Positions 34,201-43,386 of a stretch of 52,256 bases of DNA are shown piece after piece (position 1 is the first letter of the stretch; every line of letters starts with the position of its first letter). Below the pieces are notes generated by a model. That model was not told the DNA's origin. It saw nothing but the letters and a program-made list of their open reading frames with translations, and did not search any database. Origin of the DNA: Streptomyces sp. NK08204. Its GTDB lineage: Bacteria > Actinomycetota > Actinomycetes > Streptomycetales > Streptomycetaceae. The stretch spans positions 1 through 52,256 of the forward strand of contig NZ_JAINVF010000038.1 in NCBI RefSeq assembly GCF_020400585.1, given 5' to 3'. A program made the position numbers and the translations under genes.

Positions 34201-34504
34201 AACCCCCTGCTCGGCGGTCCGCCCGCAGAGGAACGCGGCCTCTTCCAGCCGTCCGATCGCCTGCCACCGCGGCACCAGGCGGTACAGCGTCTCCGACCGG
34301 GGGCGATTGCAGGCTCTGGGGCTCCGGCCGGCGACGTCGGAGGGCGAAGGACAGCTCACTGGGTGGCCGGCCGCGGTGGTCTGCCCGGTCGAGATGGTGG
34401 AGGACCGGCAGCGGGAAACCCTGCTGGGGGAGCGCCGGTCGTGGAGCACCGAGCCGCCGGGTCCGACCCGTATCGAGAAGGCACTGGTCGCGGCCCGCAA
34501 CTGA

Positions 34505-35055
34505 TGGGAGGCCGCGTTCTGGCGCACCCTCGAGCCCCTGGGTGACGTCGGGGTGCCCAGGCTGCTGCGGCTGGTGGTGGAGGACGACGAGGACCGCGCC
34601 GCGCTGCTCGCCGTGCTCAAGCGTGACCCGGGCGCGGGCGGCCTGAACTGCCTGCTGTCCGCGATCAAAAAGCTGCATGACGTGCGGAGACTCGGCCTGC
34701 CCGGGGCGCTGTTCGCCGACTGTTCGGAATAGCTGCCTCCGCCTGCTGCCCCGGCTGAAGAACAACGGCAGCATCCGCCTGTACCGCCCGGACGAGAACC
34801 GCCCGGCTGACCCGCGCTCGGCAGCTCGCGGACGACCCGGACCATCAACTGGGACGAATCGCCCAGCGGTACGACCAGATGGTCAAGTACGCCACGGCCC
34901 TGCGCCTGGGCAGCACGGAAGCCGAACAGGTCCTGCGCCGCTCGACCCGCGGCGGCACCGAACTCCCCACCCATGCAAACGCTCGAAGAGTTCGGCCGCG
35001 CCGCGAGATCCCGCGGTGTTCTGCTCGGACCGGGCGAGTCCCAGAAGTCAAGGAC
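34505..35055 (+). pseudogene. Tn3-family transposase remnant
   Basis: Two parts of a Tn3 TnpA are visible. The first, about 34505-34730, reads FWRTLEPLGDVGVPRLLRLV and LNCLLSAIKKLHDVRRLGLPGALFAD, the N-terminal region. The second, about 34800-34975, reads RQLADDPDHQLGRIAQRYDQMVKYATALRLGSTEAEQVLRR and, after a frameshift, LEEFGRAAR, from the C-terminal catalytic region. The several hundred codons between them are deleted. No terminal 38-bp repeats were recognised. Confidence 0.75.
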
Positions 35056-35363
35056 GCCTCTCACGGACGTCAGGACCAGGCGCGGGGGGAGCCGGAGAGC
35101 GAGGCAGAACCCTCATCAGGAACCGATACGGCCAACCCCTGAACCCCGGCGGACTCCGCCGCCCGCACCACCACGGAGAGACGACGAAGGACCGCCAGGA
35201 CCTCACCGACCCGCGCGTGAACGAGGCCGCGTGGCGGGCACTCGATCTGCCGCGCGCCTACGCCGCCCGGGACCGCACCGTGACTGCCGAGCACCTCGCA
35301 CCTGGAGGACGACCAGCTTGTAGCCCCGCTGACGAGACGTGTGCAGGATCGGCGAGCGCACGG
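35056..35363. other. Gap without a convincing gene
   Basis: One plus-strand frame has a locally plausible piece (DPRVNEAAWRALDLPRAYAARDRTVTAEHL) that I cannot assign. The rest is shadow sequence between the Tn3 scar and the 3' end of the Eis-like gene. Confidence 0.4.
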
Positions 35364-36596
35364 TCAGAACCAGTGCAGGCAGTGCGGGGAACGCTCGGCA
35401 CGGAAGAGGGCGTCAGCGAGGGCGGCCGCGCCCGGGCGGTGGGCCCGGACATGTCCGGCACGCACGAGCGTGCTCGGAGTGGTGCCGCCGAGGTAGACCG
35501 AGCCCAGGTCGCTCACGTCCAGGGACAGGTCTGGTTCCCGGTCCGTCGGGACACAGTCGGCCTTGCCGTCCTGGACGGTCAGCAGATAGCGGCCGTGCTC
35601 GCCGAGGAACGGGTCCTCGACGTCGAGGACGAGCTCGCCGTCCATGAACCAGCCGCGCGCGGTCAGCGCACGCGGGACGTCCAGCAGCCGCACCCAGAGC
35701 CAGTCGGTGTCACCGCTCACCTCGCCGGCGCGGAAGTCCGCGAACTGCCAGCGCAGCGGGTGCTCGGGCGGGACGTGCTTGAACACGACCTGAGAGACCA
35801 GGTCGTGTCCGAGCACGAACCGGGCCAGGGCCGTGAAGACGGCGTCGTCGGTGGCGATGGTCTCGTCGACCGTCAAGGTCGCGGGCTCGCCGATCGAGTA
35901 GCTGGCGTACCCGTCCGGGACGCCGTCGGCGTCACGGTGGACGGCGATGTAGCGCGGCGCCGGCGAGATCGGGGGCTGGCCCGCGCGCAAGGCCCACCAG
36001 CGGTGCGGCCGGGACAGCGCGCCGGGCTGTGCGCGGCGATACCGGTCGTAGACCTCTTCCAGGATCTCGCCGCACTCGGCGCGCCGCAGCACCTCGACCG
36101 AGCCGTTGTCCGAGCCGGTCGCCGGTGCGTCAGCCACTCCGCGCGCCCGGGGCACGGCGAGGGCGGCCTCGTGGCGCCGCACTGTCATCCGTGCCGTGTA
36201 GGTCGCCGGTCCGTAGCCGAACCTGCCGTAGATCTGGGCCTCAGAGGCCAGCAGCACGGAGAGGTACTCCCCGCGGTCCCGCAACTCGGCGAGCTGATGC
36301 CGCATCATCGCGCTGAGCACGCCCTGGCGCCGGTGCGAGGGCAGGACGCCGACGGCGGTCACCCCGGCGGCCGGGACGAGGATCTCGCCGGGCAGGGTGA
36401 GCTCGAAGGAGTGCGCGGCGGCGGTGCCGACGGGCCGCGCCTCCTCCGTCAGGGCGAGCAGACAGCGGTCCATTTCGAGCGCCGACCACCAGAGCCCGCC
36501 GCCCTCGATCGGGGTTTCCGGGAAGCGCCCGAACGCCGCATGGACCGTGTCGACGAAGACGTCAAGGTCCTCATCGGTCGTGGAGCGAATCTCCAT
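35364..36596 (-). CDS. Eis-like GNAT family N-acetyltransferase
   Basis: The 410-residue product has the three-domain Eis layout: an N-terminal GNAT domain with the acetyl-CoA loop (VLPSHRRQGVLSAMMRHQL), a second GNAT-like domain, and a sterol-carrier-like C-terminal domain (LDVEDPFLGEHGRYLLTV). It ends with an aromatic residue and free carboxylate (HCLHWF), which in Eis acts as catalytic base. The tyrosine of IYGRFGYGPAT is at the usual catalytic-acid position. Eis enzymes acetylate aminoglycosides at several amines and also lysines of peptides; resistance is possible but not proven. ATG 36596 follows a GAGGAGG about 13 bases upstream, slightly far. Confidence 0.92.
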   Translation of the reverse strand: MEIRSTTDEDLDVFVDTVHAAFGRFPETPIEGGGLWWSALEMDRCLLALTEEARPVGTAAAHSFELTLPGEILVPAAGVTAVGVLPSHRRQGVLSAMMRHQLAELRDRGEYLSVLLASEAQIYGRFGYGPATYTARMTVRRHEAALAVPRARGVADAPATGSDNGSVEVLRRAECGEILEEVYDRYRRAQPGALSRPHRWWALRAGQPPISPAPRYIAVHRDADGVPDGYASYSIGEPATLTVDETIATDDAVFTALARFVLGHDLVSQVVFKHVPPEHPLRWQFADFRAGEVSGDTDWLWVRLLDVPRALTARGWFMDGELVLDVEDPFLGEHGRYLLTVQDGKADCVPTDREPDLSLDVSDLGSVYLGGTTPSTLVRAGHVRAHRPGAAALADALFRAERSPHCLHWF

Positions 36597-36953
36597 TGCT
36601 GCCGCTGCCTCCTCGGAATACCGGCACCACGACTCCTGGTGTCTGGCCACAGTGCAGCGTTGACCCGAGGCCAGGGCAAGCGGATTACGGCCGGGCCTAT
36701 GGCTGTCACCGCACAGCCTGGTCCCAGCCCGGCCCGCGGTGAGTGGTGGTGGCCGGGCTCGGCGGCGCTGATCTCCGCCGATGCCCGGGCGTCACACACG
36801 GTCATTCTCATGAATGCCCCGTCGCGACAGTCATGAGAGGGCGGCGGCCTGTACGGCCTCCGAGGCCCCGCGGGTAGCGGTGCCCCGTGGACCCGGCACG
36901 GAGACTTTGTCTTCGAGGGACGACCGGCTCCGGACGGGAGCAGATCCCGATCG
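36597..36953. other. Gap; Eis upstream region
   Basis: No domain is recognisable in any frame of these 357 bases. The stretch separates two genes on the minus strand and should carry the Eis promoter and the end of the ATP-grasp transcript; no clear elements are seen. Confidence 0.4.
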
Positions 36954-37844
36954 TCAGCTCGACGGCGACTTCAGCAGGGGCTCCAGGAGCTGCCGCTGGT
37001 CCGCAGCAGCGGGCAAATCGCTGACCTGGCCGTCCCCGACTTCCACGACCCGCCAGACGCCGTCGCAGCGCAGGGCCAGGTCGGTGGTGACGAACCGGCA
37101 GCCGAGAGCGCCCACCAGCGGTGCCACGCGGGCAAGTTCCGTATCCGGCAAGGACGCTGCGTCCGCTGCCCTGTCCGCGTGGGCGTCCGGGTGCATGGTG
37201 ACCAGGGACGGCTCGCCGTCGATCCACCACACCCGGATCTCGTCGCCGGTGAAGTTCTCGAAAGCCCGTAGGACGATCCCTCCGGCCAGGAAGTCCTCCT
37301 GCAACTCGGTGAAGCGCCTGACCACGGCCGCCAGCCGCTCCGTGTCGGCGGCGTCGGGCACGAAACATGCTTCCTGCCACTCGTGCTTGCGGGACTTGAC
37401 GTAGTCCTTGACCACGACCGGACCGGGACCCAGCGGTGCGGCGAGCGCGGCCAGGCGCGCTGCCGGAAGCATGAGCCCCGGCTCTGCCGGGAGCCAGACG
37501 CTGCGTGGGGTCACGGCCGCGAACATCTCGTACCAACCGGGTAGTTCATGGGCTCTGCGGTACCGGAGCGCATCGGTCGCCAAGGGGCTGCCGCGCTCGG
37601 CCAGCGCGTCCGCCAGTGCGGCGTAGCGGTGGCCCGGCAGCATCCAGCCTCGGTACCAGAGCGGACCGAGACCGCGCGGTACCCCGGCCACAGCCTCTTC
37701 GGCATGTCCCCGCATCAGGGCGTCGTGATCGATGAGCGCGACGTCACCACCCAGGGCCTTGGCGGTCTCGGCCCCGGCCGAGAAGTGCGGTTCCGGACGA
37801 CGAGGTCGCAGCGGGTCGCAACATGTCAACAGGGGAGCGGTCAT
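36954..37844 (-). CDS. ATP-grasp domain protein
   Basis: The 296-residue product shows an ATP-grasp pattern of the type usually annotated in actinobacteria as an ATP-grasp domain-containing hypothetical. GPVVVKDYVKSRKHEWQEACFV carries the nucleotide-binding lysine, GGIVLRAFENFTGDEIRVWWIDGEP the central strand pair, and DLALRCDGVWRVVEVGDGQVSDLP the C-terminal metal-binding Asp/Glu. Such enzymes join a carboxylate to an amine or thiol. No partner gene (peptide, carrier or methyltransferase) is translationally linked, though a methyltransferase lies 600 bases upstream on the same strand. ATG 37844 is the first possible start. Confidence 0.85.
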   Translation of the reverse strand: MTAPLLTCCDPLRPRRPEPHFSAGAETAKALGGDVALIDHDALMRGHAEEAVAGVPRGLGPLWYRGWMLPGHRYAALADALAERGSPLATDALRYRRAHELPGWYEMFAAVTPRSVWLPAEPGLMLPAARLAALAAPLGPGPVVVKDYVKSRKHEWQEACFVPDAADTERLAAVVRRFTELQEDFLAGGIVLRAFENFTGDEIRVWWIDGEPSLVTMHPDAHADRAADAASLPDTELARVAPLVGALGCRFVTTDLALRCDGVWRVVEVGDGQVSDLPAAADQRQLLEPLLKSPSS

Positions 37845-38453
37845 GGACGCAGCCTAGATGCAGGACCTGTGAGGTCGGGGACGCGGCTGGCGGGTGGTTG
37901 GCCTGTCAGCGCGGTCTGTCGCCGAGGTCGCCGCCTACTTCGACCTCGAGCGGTGATTGCAGGTGTGCAGCGAGCCGGGGAAGGCGTCATGTCGTTCCTG
38001 TTCCGAGTGGCAGGGCGGGCGCAGGCCCATTCGCCGAGCAGGGTGTGGTGCTCGCCGGGCTTGTGGCGTTCGTAGCGGCTGATGACGCGCGCCCGTTGCC
38101 CCGGTGTCGTGCCCGCGCCGCGTCCGGTCGCCGCGTCCGCCCCGGCCGTCAGCGATGTCGACGAGGCCCCGGAGCTCGTCCTTCAGGACCCGAGCCGCGG
38201 GCAGGTCCGTGACTGGCGGGTTCGGGTGATGAAGGCCCGCAGCTGCGGAAGAACGGCGGCGACCATCCGGCGAAGACCAACAGCCCTGTCCGGCCACGGT
38301 GGTGCGTTGTGACGGACGCGAGCCGATGGACCTGAGCGCCGGGCGCGCTGGTCACCGACAGGGGGCTCCCGGCCGCCGGCGCATCGCTGCGCGAGCTTCT
38401 CTGCACCAACGACAAGAGCCGACGCTTGGAACCGGTCCGGCAGGAGGGCTGGT
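37845..38453. other. Gap without a convincing gene
   Basis: On the minus strand near 38030-38090 a short piece reads RARVISRYERHKPGEHHTLLGEW, which looks like protein but has no identified parent. Elsewhere in these 609 bases only shadow frames occur. It is probably joined fragments. Confidence 0.4.
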
Positions 38454-39197
38454 TCAGGCGTGGTCGGGCGTCTGGCGCAGCACCAGGGAGACGAAGCCCC
38501 AGCTTTCCCGGTAGACGCGCAGCCATTCCCGGCGACGGGTCGTGGCTGTCTCGAGTACGTGTGTGCTGTCCGGGTCGGCGGGGTGGTCCAGGGCCCATGC
38601 AGCCAGCGAGCCCCAGCAGGCCCATTCGTAGTCGTCCAACTCGCGACGGGTGCTGATGTGCCCATGGACGGGAGTCCATCCGTCGGCGACGACACGTTCC
38701 ACGGTGGTTGCCAGGTCGGTGAAGTCTCCGAGCATCTCGATGGCCTCCTGTGACGGGGGGCGATCCCAGAATCCCTCACCGAGAAGGACACGGCCGCCGG
38801 GAGCCAGGTGCCTGCGGGCCGCGGCGAGGGTGGGGAGCAGGCCACCGAAGGCATGTGTGGCACCGAAGCTGAGGACCACGTCGAACGGCTCTTCGGATAC
38901 GAAGTCTTCGGCCTTCCGGTGGTGAAGGACGAGTCGTTCCTGGACGCCGAGGCCGATCGCGGCGGTGGCGGCCTGGGCCAAGGCGTCCTCGGAGATGTCG
39001 ACGCCCTCGGCGTGTAGGTGCGGTCGGGTGGCCAGGGCACGCAGGAGCCATTCCCCTGCACCGCAACCGAGGTCGAGTACATGCTCGTCGCCCCTCGGGA
39101 GTCCACGTTCCAGCAGCCGCCCGACCGAGTCGTCGTCGAGCGGAGACTTGATCGGGTGTTCAGCATGAGCGATCCGGGATATCTCTTCACGGTTCAT
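38454..39197 (-). CDS. Class I SAM-dependent methyltransferase
   Basis: The 247-residue product has the Rossmann methyltransferase core. Motif I is VLDLGCGAGEWLLR near residue 41, the acidic ribose-binding residue follows in AEGVDISEDAL, motif IV is FDVVLSFGATHAFGG and motif VI is LAPGGRVLLGEGFW. The C-terminal part, with WACWGSLAAWALDHP, is typical of a group of actinobacterial small-molecule methyltransferases with unknown substrates. ATG 39197 begins MNREEISRIAHAEHPIKSP, the normal start for this group. Alone on its strand between a debris zone and a broken SDR gene. Confidence 0.92.
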   Translation of the reverse strand: MNREEISRIAHAEHPIKSPLDDDSVGRLLERGLPRGDEHVLDLGCGAGEWLLRALATRPHLHAEGVDISEDALAQAATAAIGLGVQERLVLHHRKAEDFVSEEPFDVVLSFGATHAFGGLLPTLAAARRHLAPGGRVLLGEGFWDRPPSQEAIEMLGDFTDLATTVERVVADGWTPVHGHISTRRELDDYEWACWGSLAAWALDHPADPDSTHVLETATTRRREWLRVYRESWGFVSLVLRQTPDHA

Positions 39198-39314
39198 CGG
39201 CTCAGCCTGTCAACCGACAGAGGCTCCGTACACCTCATTTTCATGCGTAGGTCCTGACAGATACCCGGCCGCGCGGCGGAGCCTCTGGCCTGCGGTGCAC
39301 TCGCGGAACGGAGG

Positions 39315-39702
39315 TCTGGTCACGGAAACACCGATGTCCACGATGGTTCCGCTGCGGCGGGCGCGCGTGCGCGGCAGCACCAGCTGGGCCATGCGGGCCA
39401 GGTCGAACAGGTTCACGTCGATCCGTGCGCGGCCTTCATCCAGGGCGACATCCGCCCGGACTCCGTAGGAGCCGTAGCCGGCGTTGTTGACCAGGACATC
39501 GATGCGTCCTTCCGCCGAGATGATCTCGGCGACCGCCCTCTCTGCGGAGGCGTGGCTGGTGACGCGGAGGGGAGCGTCCGCACGCCCGAGGCCGCCAGGC
39601 CATTCATCCGGTCGGTGCGCCTGGCCGCGCCGTAGACGGTGAAGCCGGCTCTCTGGAGCTGTCGCGCCGCGGATTCGCCGATGCCGGAGGAGGCACCGGT
39701 CG
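39315..39702 (-). pseudogene. Short-chain dehydrogenase/reductase pseudogene
   Basis: The first frame reads TGASSGIGESAARQLQRAGFTVYGAARR, the NAD(P)-binding glycine motif. After a frameshift near 39590 another frame reads VTSHASAERAVAEIISAEGRIDVLVNNAGYGSYG, and the end is GTIVDIGVSV. The catalytic Tyr-x-x-x-Lys region and everything after it are missing, and the first strand is also cut. It is a dead SDR. Its 5' end joins a scrap of IS5-like sequence. Confidence 0.75.
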
Positions 39703-40041
39703 GTGGTGAACCCGCCGCGCGAGCGTCCCAGCCCGTGTTCGCCGGGTCCGGCGAACACGCCACCCGGTGGCTCCTGCTGCAGGTGACCCCGCTTCCGGGC
39801 CCCGGCCGCATTGCTGATGGGCACGTCACACCGTGGAGTCGACGCTCAGGTGTGGTCGGCTGGCTCAGGAGCGGTGCTGCTGTTCGAGGCCGATGGGGTG
39901 GGGCTGTGGTGGAAGACGAGCTGGGCGAGCCGATTCACCTGCCCGAACCACCGGGAGGAGCGGTCACCATGAAACGCCGAGAAGAGCGTCGATGCGCGGG
40001 GTCCTTGCCGTGCAAGGGCCTGATCGTCGCATCGAGGCCCG
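39703..40041. other. Gap with an IS5-like scrap
   Basis: On the minus strand around 39705-39780 the translation includes GPGEHGLGRSRGGFTT, like the SRGG(L)T segment of IS5 transposases seen twice elsewhere in the window. The remaining bases up to 40041 hold no recognised gene. Confidence 0.4.
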
Positions 40042-40551
40042 TCACCGTAGGCGGCGGGCGCTGACCTCTTGCTCGAGCCGCCAGGTGTGTCCGCCGTCGG
40101 TCGATCGTTCGTTGCGCCAGTGGAAGGCGTCGGCGGTGATGTCGGTGAAGGTCCAGCGGACGAGGTCGCTGCCGGCGGCGCGTTCCATGACGATCTCGTC
40201 GTCGATCTGGCGGGCGTACATGTGCACCACGTCGCCGCGGGCGGTGCCGTGGAACGTGAATCGCCACAGTTGCAGACGTGGATCCCAGATGCGCACGCAC
40301 AGGCCGCACTCCTGGTCCGGTGCGCGACCTGTGGCGAGGAGTTCCTCGTGCCCGGGCCATCGCCAGACGTCCAGGACTGCTCTGCCCTCCAGGGCGTAGC
40401 CGAACTCCCATTCGCCGCTGACACGGTGGGCCGGCGAGCCGTCGGTGGGGTGATGGGTGATCTGGGTCGCCCACTGCCCGGCCAGGCGCCCGAACTGCTC
40501 CATCTCGGTCGCGTACAGGTTGCTGGGGCCGTCGGCGAGCAGCGTCTTCAT
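40042..40551 (-). CDS. DUF1579-like hypothetical protein
   Basis: The 169-residue soluble product has the look of a single beta-barrel, with regularly spaced strands (GEWEFGYALEGRAVLDVWRW, LWRFTFHGTARGDVVHMYAR, LVRWTFTDITADAFHWRNERS), as in DUF1579 and related lipocalin-like proteins. These are often annotated as hypothetical. Its ATG overlaps the arginase stop by four bases (ATGA), so the two are translationally coupled and probably act together. No catalytic residues can be assigned. Confidence 0.75.
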   Translation of the reverse strand: MKTLLADGPSNLYATEMEQFGRLAGQWATQITHHPTDGSPAHRVSGEWEFGYALEGRAVLDVWRWPGHEELLATGRAPDQECGLCVRIWDPRLQLWRFTFHGTARGDVVHMYARQIDDEIVMERAAGSDLVRWTFTDITADAFHWRNERSTDGGHTWRLEQEVSARRLR

Positions 40552-41459
40552 GCGTGCGTCTCCATGGTCGAGAGCGGGGCCAGGGCGGAGGCGAGGCAGT
40601 CGACGATGGGAACGGCGTACGCACCGTCCGGGTCGAGTTCCGGATCGTAGATGGCGACGTCGAGCCCCACCACCCGGCCCGTGCCGACCAGGGCCGAGAC
40701 GAGTTCGGCGAGCTGGGAGAAGTCCAGGCCGGGACGACCCGGCGAGTCCACCGCGGGCAGGACGCGATCGTCGAGCACATCGAGGTCGAGGTGGAGCCAG
40801 ACGCGTTCCAGCTCGCGCCGTTCCAGCACGCGGATGACCCGCTCGCCCAGATCGGCGATGCCGATCCGAACAACGTCCTGGGCGGTGAAGCGGGTGACCG
40901 GGGGTGCCCCCTCGTCCTCCCGGTCGCCGATCTGGACCACGTCCTCGTCAGCGACCAGCGGTCGGCCCACCACCGGCCAGTGGGTGAGCAGCAGCTCACC
41001 TCGGCCGGTGGCCAGGGCCAGATCCATTCCGGCCGCCGACCCGAGGGACGAACCGGCGTCGTAGTTTCCGGGATGACGGAAGTCGCTGTGCCCGTCGAGG
41101 TGAACCAGGCCGCAGCGTCCGAGGCGCCGGGCCCCCAGCAGGCACCCCAGCAGGATGCTGCAGTCACCGCCCAGCACCACGGCGAACCGGGAAGCAGCGA
41201 GTGCGGCCTGCACCGCCTCGCCGAGCCGCAGCGCGTGCTCGCGGATGGTCACCCCGTTGCGGATGCGGGTCGCCGGCTGGGGGTCGAACTCGTAGGGCGG
41301 ACGGTCGAGTTCCACCACCCGCGCTGGTCGCAGACGGGCTTCCAGCCCCGCCGACAGCAGCGCATCCGGGGCCCGCCATGTTCCGGGCTCGCGCCCCGGC
41401 GCGGGCGGCCGCAGGCCGAGATTCCAGGGGGCCGCGACGAGTTCGACGGCAGCAGCCAC
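40548..41459 (-). CDS. Arginase/agmatinase family (ureohydrolase-fold) protein
   Basis: The 303-residue product has the ureohydrolase fold with most manganese ligands: Asp122, His124 and Asp126 in LDGHSD, and Asp224 and Asp226 in LDLDVLD. The first motif, normally GGDHS, reads GGDCS with Cys100 in place of the ligand histidine. Arginases with this change generally have altered metal binding, and some relatives act on formimino- or guanidino-acids, so arginine itself may not be the substrate. It is coupled to a beta-barrel protein downstream and is divergent from a CGNR regulator, likely controlling both. The start is ATG 41459. Confidence 0.88.
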   Translation of the reverse strand: MAAAVELVAAPWNLGLRPPAPGREPGTWRAPDALLSAGLEARLRPARVVELDRPPYEFDPQPATRIRNGVTIREHALRLGEAVQAALAASRFAVVLGGDCSILLGCLLGARRLGRCGLVHLDGHSDFRHPGNYDAGSSLGSAAGMDLALATGRGELLLTHWPVVGRPLVADEDVVQIGDREDEGAPPVTRFTAQDVVRIGIADLGERVIRVLERRELERVWLHLDLDVLDDRVLPAVDSPGRPGLDFSQLAELVSALVGTGRVVGLDVAIYDPELDPDGAYAVPIVDCLASALAPLSTMETHA

Positions 41460-41486
41460 GGGCTTCTCCTATCAGCCGAGAGGCAT

Positions 41487-41518
41487 TCCAACCGGATAAC
41501 ATAAGTACACTGGTTGGA
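41487..41518. promoter_or_regulatory. Inverted repeat between arginase operon and CGNR gene, candidate operator
   Basis: TCCAACC (41487-41493) and GGTTGGA (41512-41518) form a perfect 7-bp inverted repeat with an 18-base AT-rich spacer containing GGATAACATAAG. It lies in the 93-base space between divergent starts, as the 34-base palindrome does beside the first CGNR gene. Confidence 0.5.
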
Positions 41519-41552
41519 TTGATGGAGGCAAGATCATGAAAGGCGGTCATGC

Positions 41553-42311
41553 GTGACGGGAGCCATCCAGCCTCACACCTTCAGACCCCGTGACCTGGTC
41601 GGCGGGCACATCGTCATCGACCTGGTGAACACGGTCACGGCGCGTGACGCGGAGCCGATCGACTGGCTCGACGGTTACCCGCGCCTGCTGGAATGGGCTG
41701 CCCTCACCGGTCACTTCGCCCCCGCCGGCCTCACGGACCTGCGGCGGCTGGCCGAATCCGAGCCCGGCAGGGCCGCGCTGGCCCTGAACCGCACGCGCGA
41801 GCTGCGCGAAGCCCTGCACGATCTGATCACGGCGCTGGTCCGCCAGAAGGCTCCGGCTCCGGCCGAGGCGGTCGGCAAGATGGAGAGCCATTGGAAGTAC
41901 GCGGTCGCCAGCGCGCGTCTCACCGTCCGCGGGACCACGCCGCAGCTCCAGGTCGGCGTCGAGACATCGGGACTCGATTACCTCAATCACGAACTCGCCC
42001 TCCAGGCATTCGACCTGCTTCGGGTCCTGCCGCTGGAGCGCACTCGCGTCTGCCCCGGTATGCGCTGCGGATGGGTGTTCATCGACACCTCCCGGGGCGG
42101 CCGCCGCCGCTGGTGCGACATGGCCACCTGCGGGAACTCCGCCAAAGGCCGAACCCACTACCAACGGAGTCGAGCCGGTGGCACGGGCCCGGGCGGGCCC
42201 TCTGGGGGCGCTCGCCGGGAATCCACTCGTGTCGTGGCTGAGCTCGGGACGGACGGTCCACCTCAAGATCAAGCCGCTGCCTCCCGGCAGGATCGGGGCT
42301 TTGGTCAATGA
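41553..42311 (+). CDS. CGNR zinc-finger family putative regulator
   Basis: The start GTG 41553 (AAGGCGG upstream) leads to a 252-residue frame. It begins RPRDLVGGHIVIDLVNTVTARDAEPIDWL, the ABATE ligand-domain pattern, and contains a zinc finger with four cysteines (VCPGMRCGWVFIDTS, then WCDMATCGNS). The CGNR tetrapeptide reads CGNS. After HYQRSR the translation turns glycine-rich and shadow-like for about 50 residues, so the normal stop was probably lost and the C-terminus runs into debris. It is presumed to regulate the divergent arginase operon. Confidence 0.87.
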   Translation: MTGAIQPHTFRPRDLVGGHIVIDLVNTVTARDAEPIDWLDGYPRLLEWAALTGHFAPAGLTDLRRLAESEPGRAALALNRTRELREALHDLITALVRQKAPAPAEAVGKMESHWKYAVASARLTVRGTTPQLQVGVETSGLDYLNHELALQAFDLLRVLPLERTRVCPGMRCGWVFIDTSRGGRRRWCDMATCGNSAKGRTHYQRSRAGGTGPGGPSGGARRESTRVVAELGTDGPPQDQAAASRQDRGFGQ

Positions 42312-42840
42312 CGGCCCTTCGTCGCAGGTGACAGCAGCTTGCCTCCACTCCCGGCGACCGGCTGGATCGATGATCAGTGTGTGCGCACGCGTCGCCATGC
42401 CTGCCCTGGCCGTACGGCGGCTCGCCGCGTACACATCGACCTTGGATGCCGGCAGCACACCCGGGCCCCTCGCCGTGCAGAGCACAGCCCTGGCGGGAGG
42501 TACGTCTTCACCTCGCCACGGCACCCGTGCCGCGGCGGAATAAAGCGGCTTTCCACCTTCGGCAGGACACGGGGTGCCTGAGCGCCGGAAGGTGGCAACC
42601 GTGCGCCCCCATCGTCCAGGTCCCGGCCGGCCAGGCCCCTGCCGATACCGAACGTCAGGGACTGGGCGGTCTCCTCCACCTGCTTGGCAGACTTCGTCCG
42701 TGCCTTCGTCCGTGCCCTTTCGGTCTGCATTCCGGCACCTCACCCCCGGGAGCGGGCACCGACGCTAGAACGGCTTACCTCTGGACAGATTCCGTGTGTC
42801 TGGGCAGGCGGGTACGCCTTTGCTGGGTGAAGCTGAAGAC
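42312..42840. other. Gap without a convincing gene
   Basis: No domain could be recognised in 529 bases. A minus-strand frame from 42730 begins MQTERARTKARTKSAKQVEE, which is mildly protein-like but degenerates quickly. GTG 42796 is an alternative upstream start of the next gene. Confidence 0.4.
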
Positions 42841-43386
42841 GTGAGCACCAGTAGCGAGCGCCCGGTAAGTGCTGAACAGATCTACGCAGCGTTGGCCGCT
42901 CTGGCGGCTGAGCCGGTGGCAGATCCGGAGAAGCGGCCCGAGGGGCCGCAGGAAGAAGACCGCCTGCACCTGCTGGGCAGTCTGCTGGCGAAAACGGAAC
43001 TCGAGATCACCGCCGCGACCCGTCTGACCGAGGAGGAGGAGATCGAGGACGTCCTTGAGACGTTGCTCGGCTGGAGGCAACAGCTGGGAGCCGATCCCGG
43101 CCTCGCGATCAACGTCCTGACGAACAGGTTGCAGCGCACCGCGCTGCAGGTCTCCGAACCCGAGGCGGAAGAACTGCCACCCGGCCGAGAGGCCGCCTTC
43201 GCAGCCGTCATGACAGCGGTGTACGCGCTCGGCGCCCAACTGCACGCGGAGCGCGATGACACGGAGGGCACCCGACACGCTTTGAGCGGGGCGGAAGAAG
43301 CCCTCATCGACGTCCTGCAGGGCTTGCACGACCTGCGCGTCGCCATCGGCGACGCGCCCGGGCCGGAGGACGAGGCCAACAGGTGA
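42841..43386 (+). CDS. Hypothetical acidic helical protein
   Basis: From GTG 42841 the product is 181 residues, strongly acidic and predicted mostly helical: RPVSAEQIYAALAALAAEPV, then LLGSLLAKTELEITAATRLTEEEEIEDVLETLLGWR, then ALSGAEEALIDVLQGLHDLRVAIGD. No membrane segment or known domain is recognised. It could be a small adaptor or immunity-like protein. An in-frame GTG at 42796 would add 15 residues. Codon usage is normal for the genome type, so it is likely a real gene. Confidence 0.7.
   Translation: MSTSSERPVSAEQIYAALAALAAEPVADPEKRPEGPQEEDRLHLLGSLLAKTELEITAATRLTEEEEIEDVLETLLGWRQQLGADPGLAINVLTNRLQRTALQVSEPEAEELPPGREAAFAAVMTAVYALGAQLHAERDDTEGTRHALSGAEEALIDVLQGLHDLRVAIGDAPGPEDEANR

Noticed and set aside
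34677..36836. A 719-codon plus-strand frame
   Set aside because: It is the shadow of the Eis-like gene plus Tn3 debris, without any domain.
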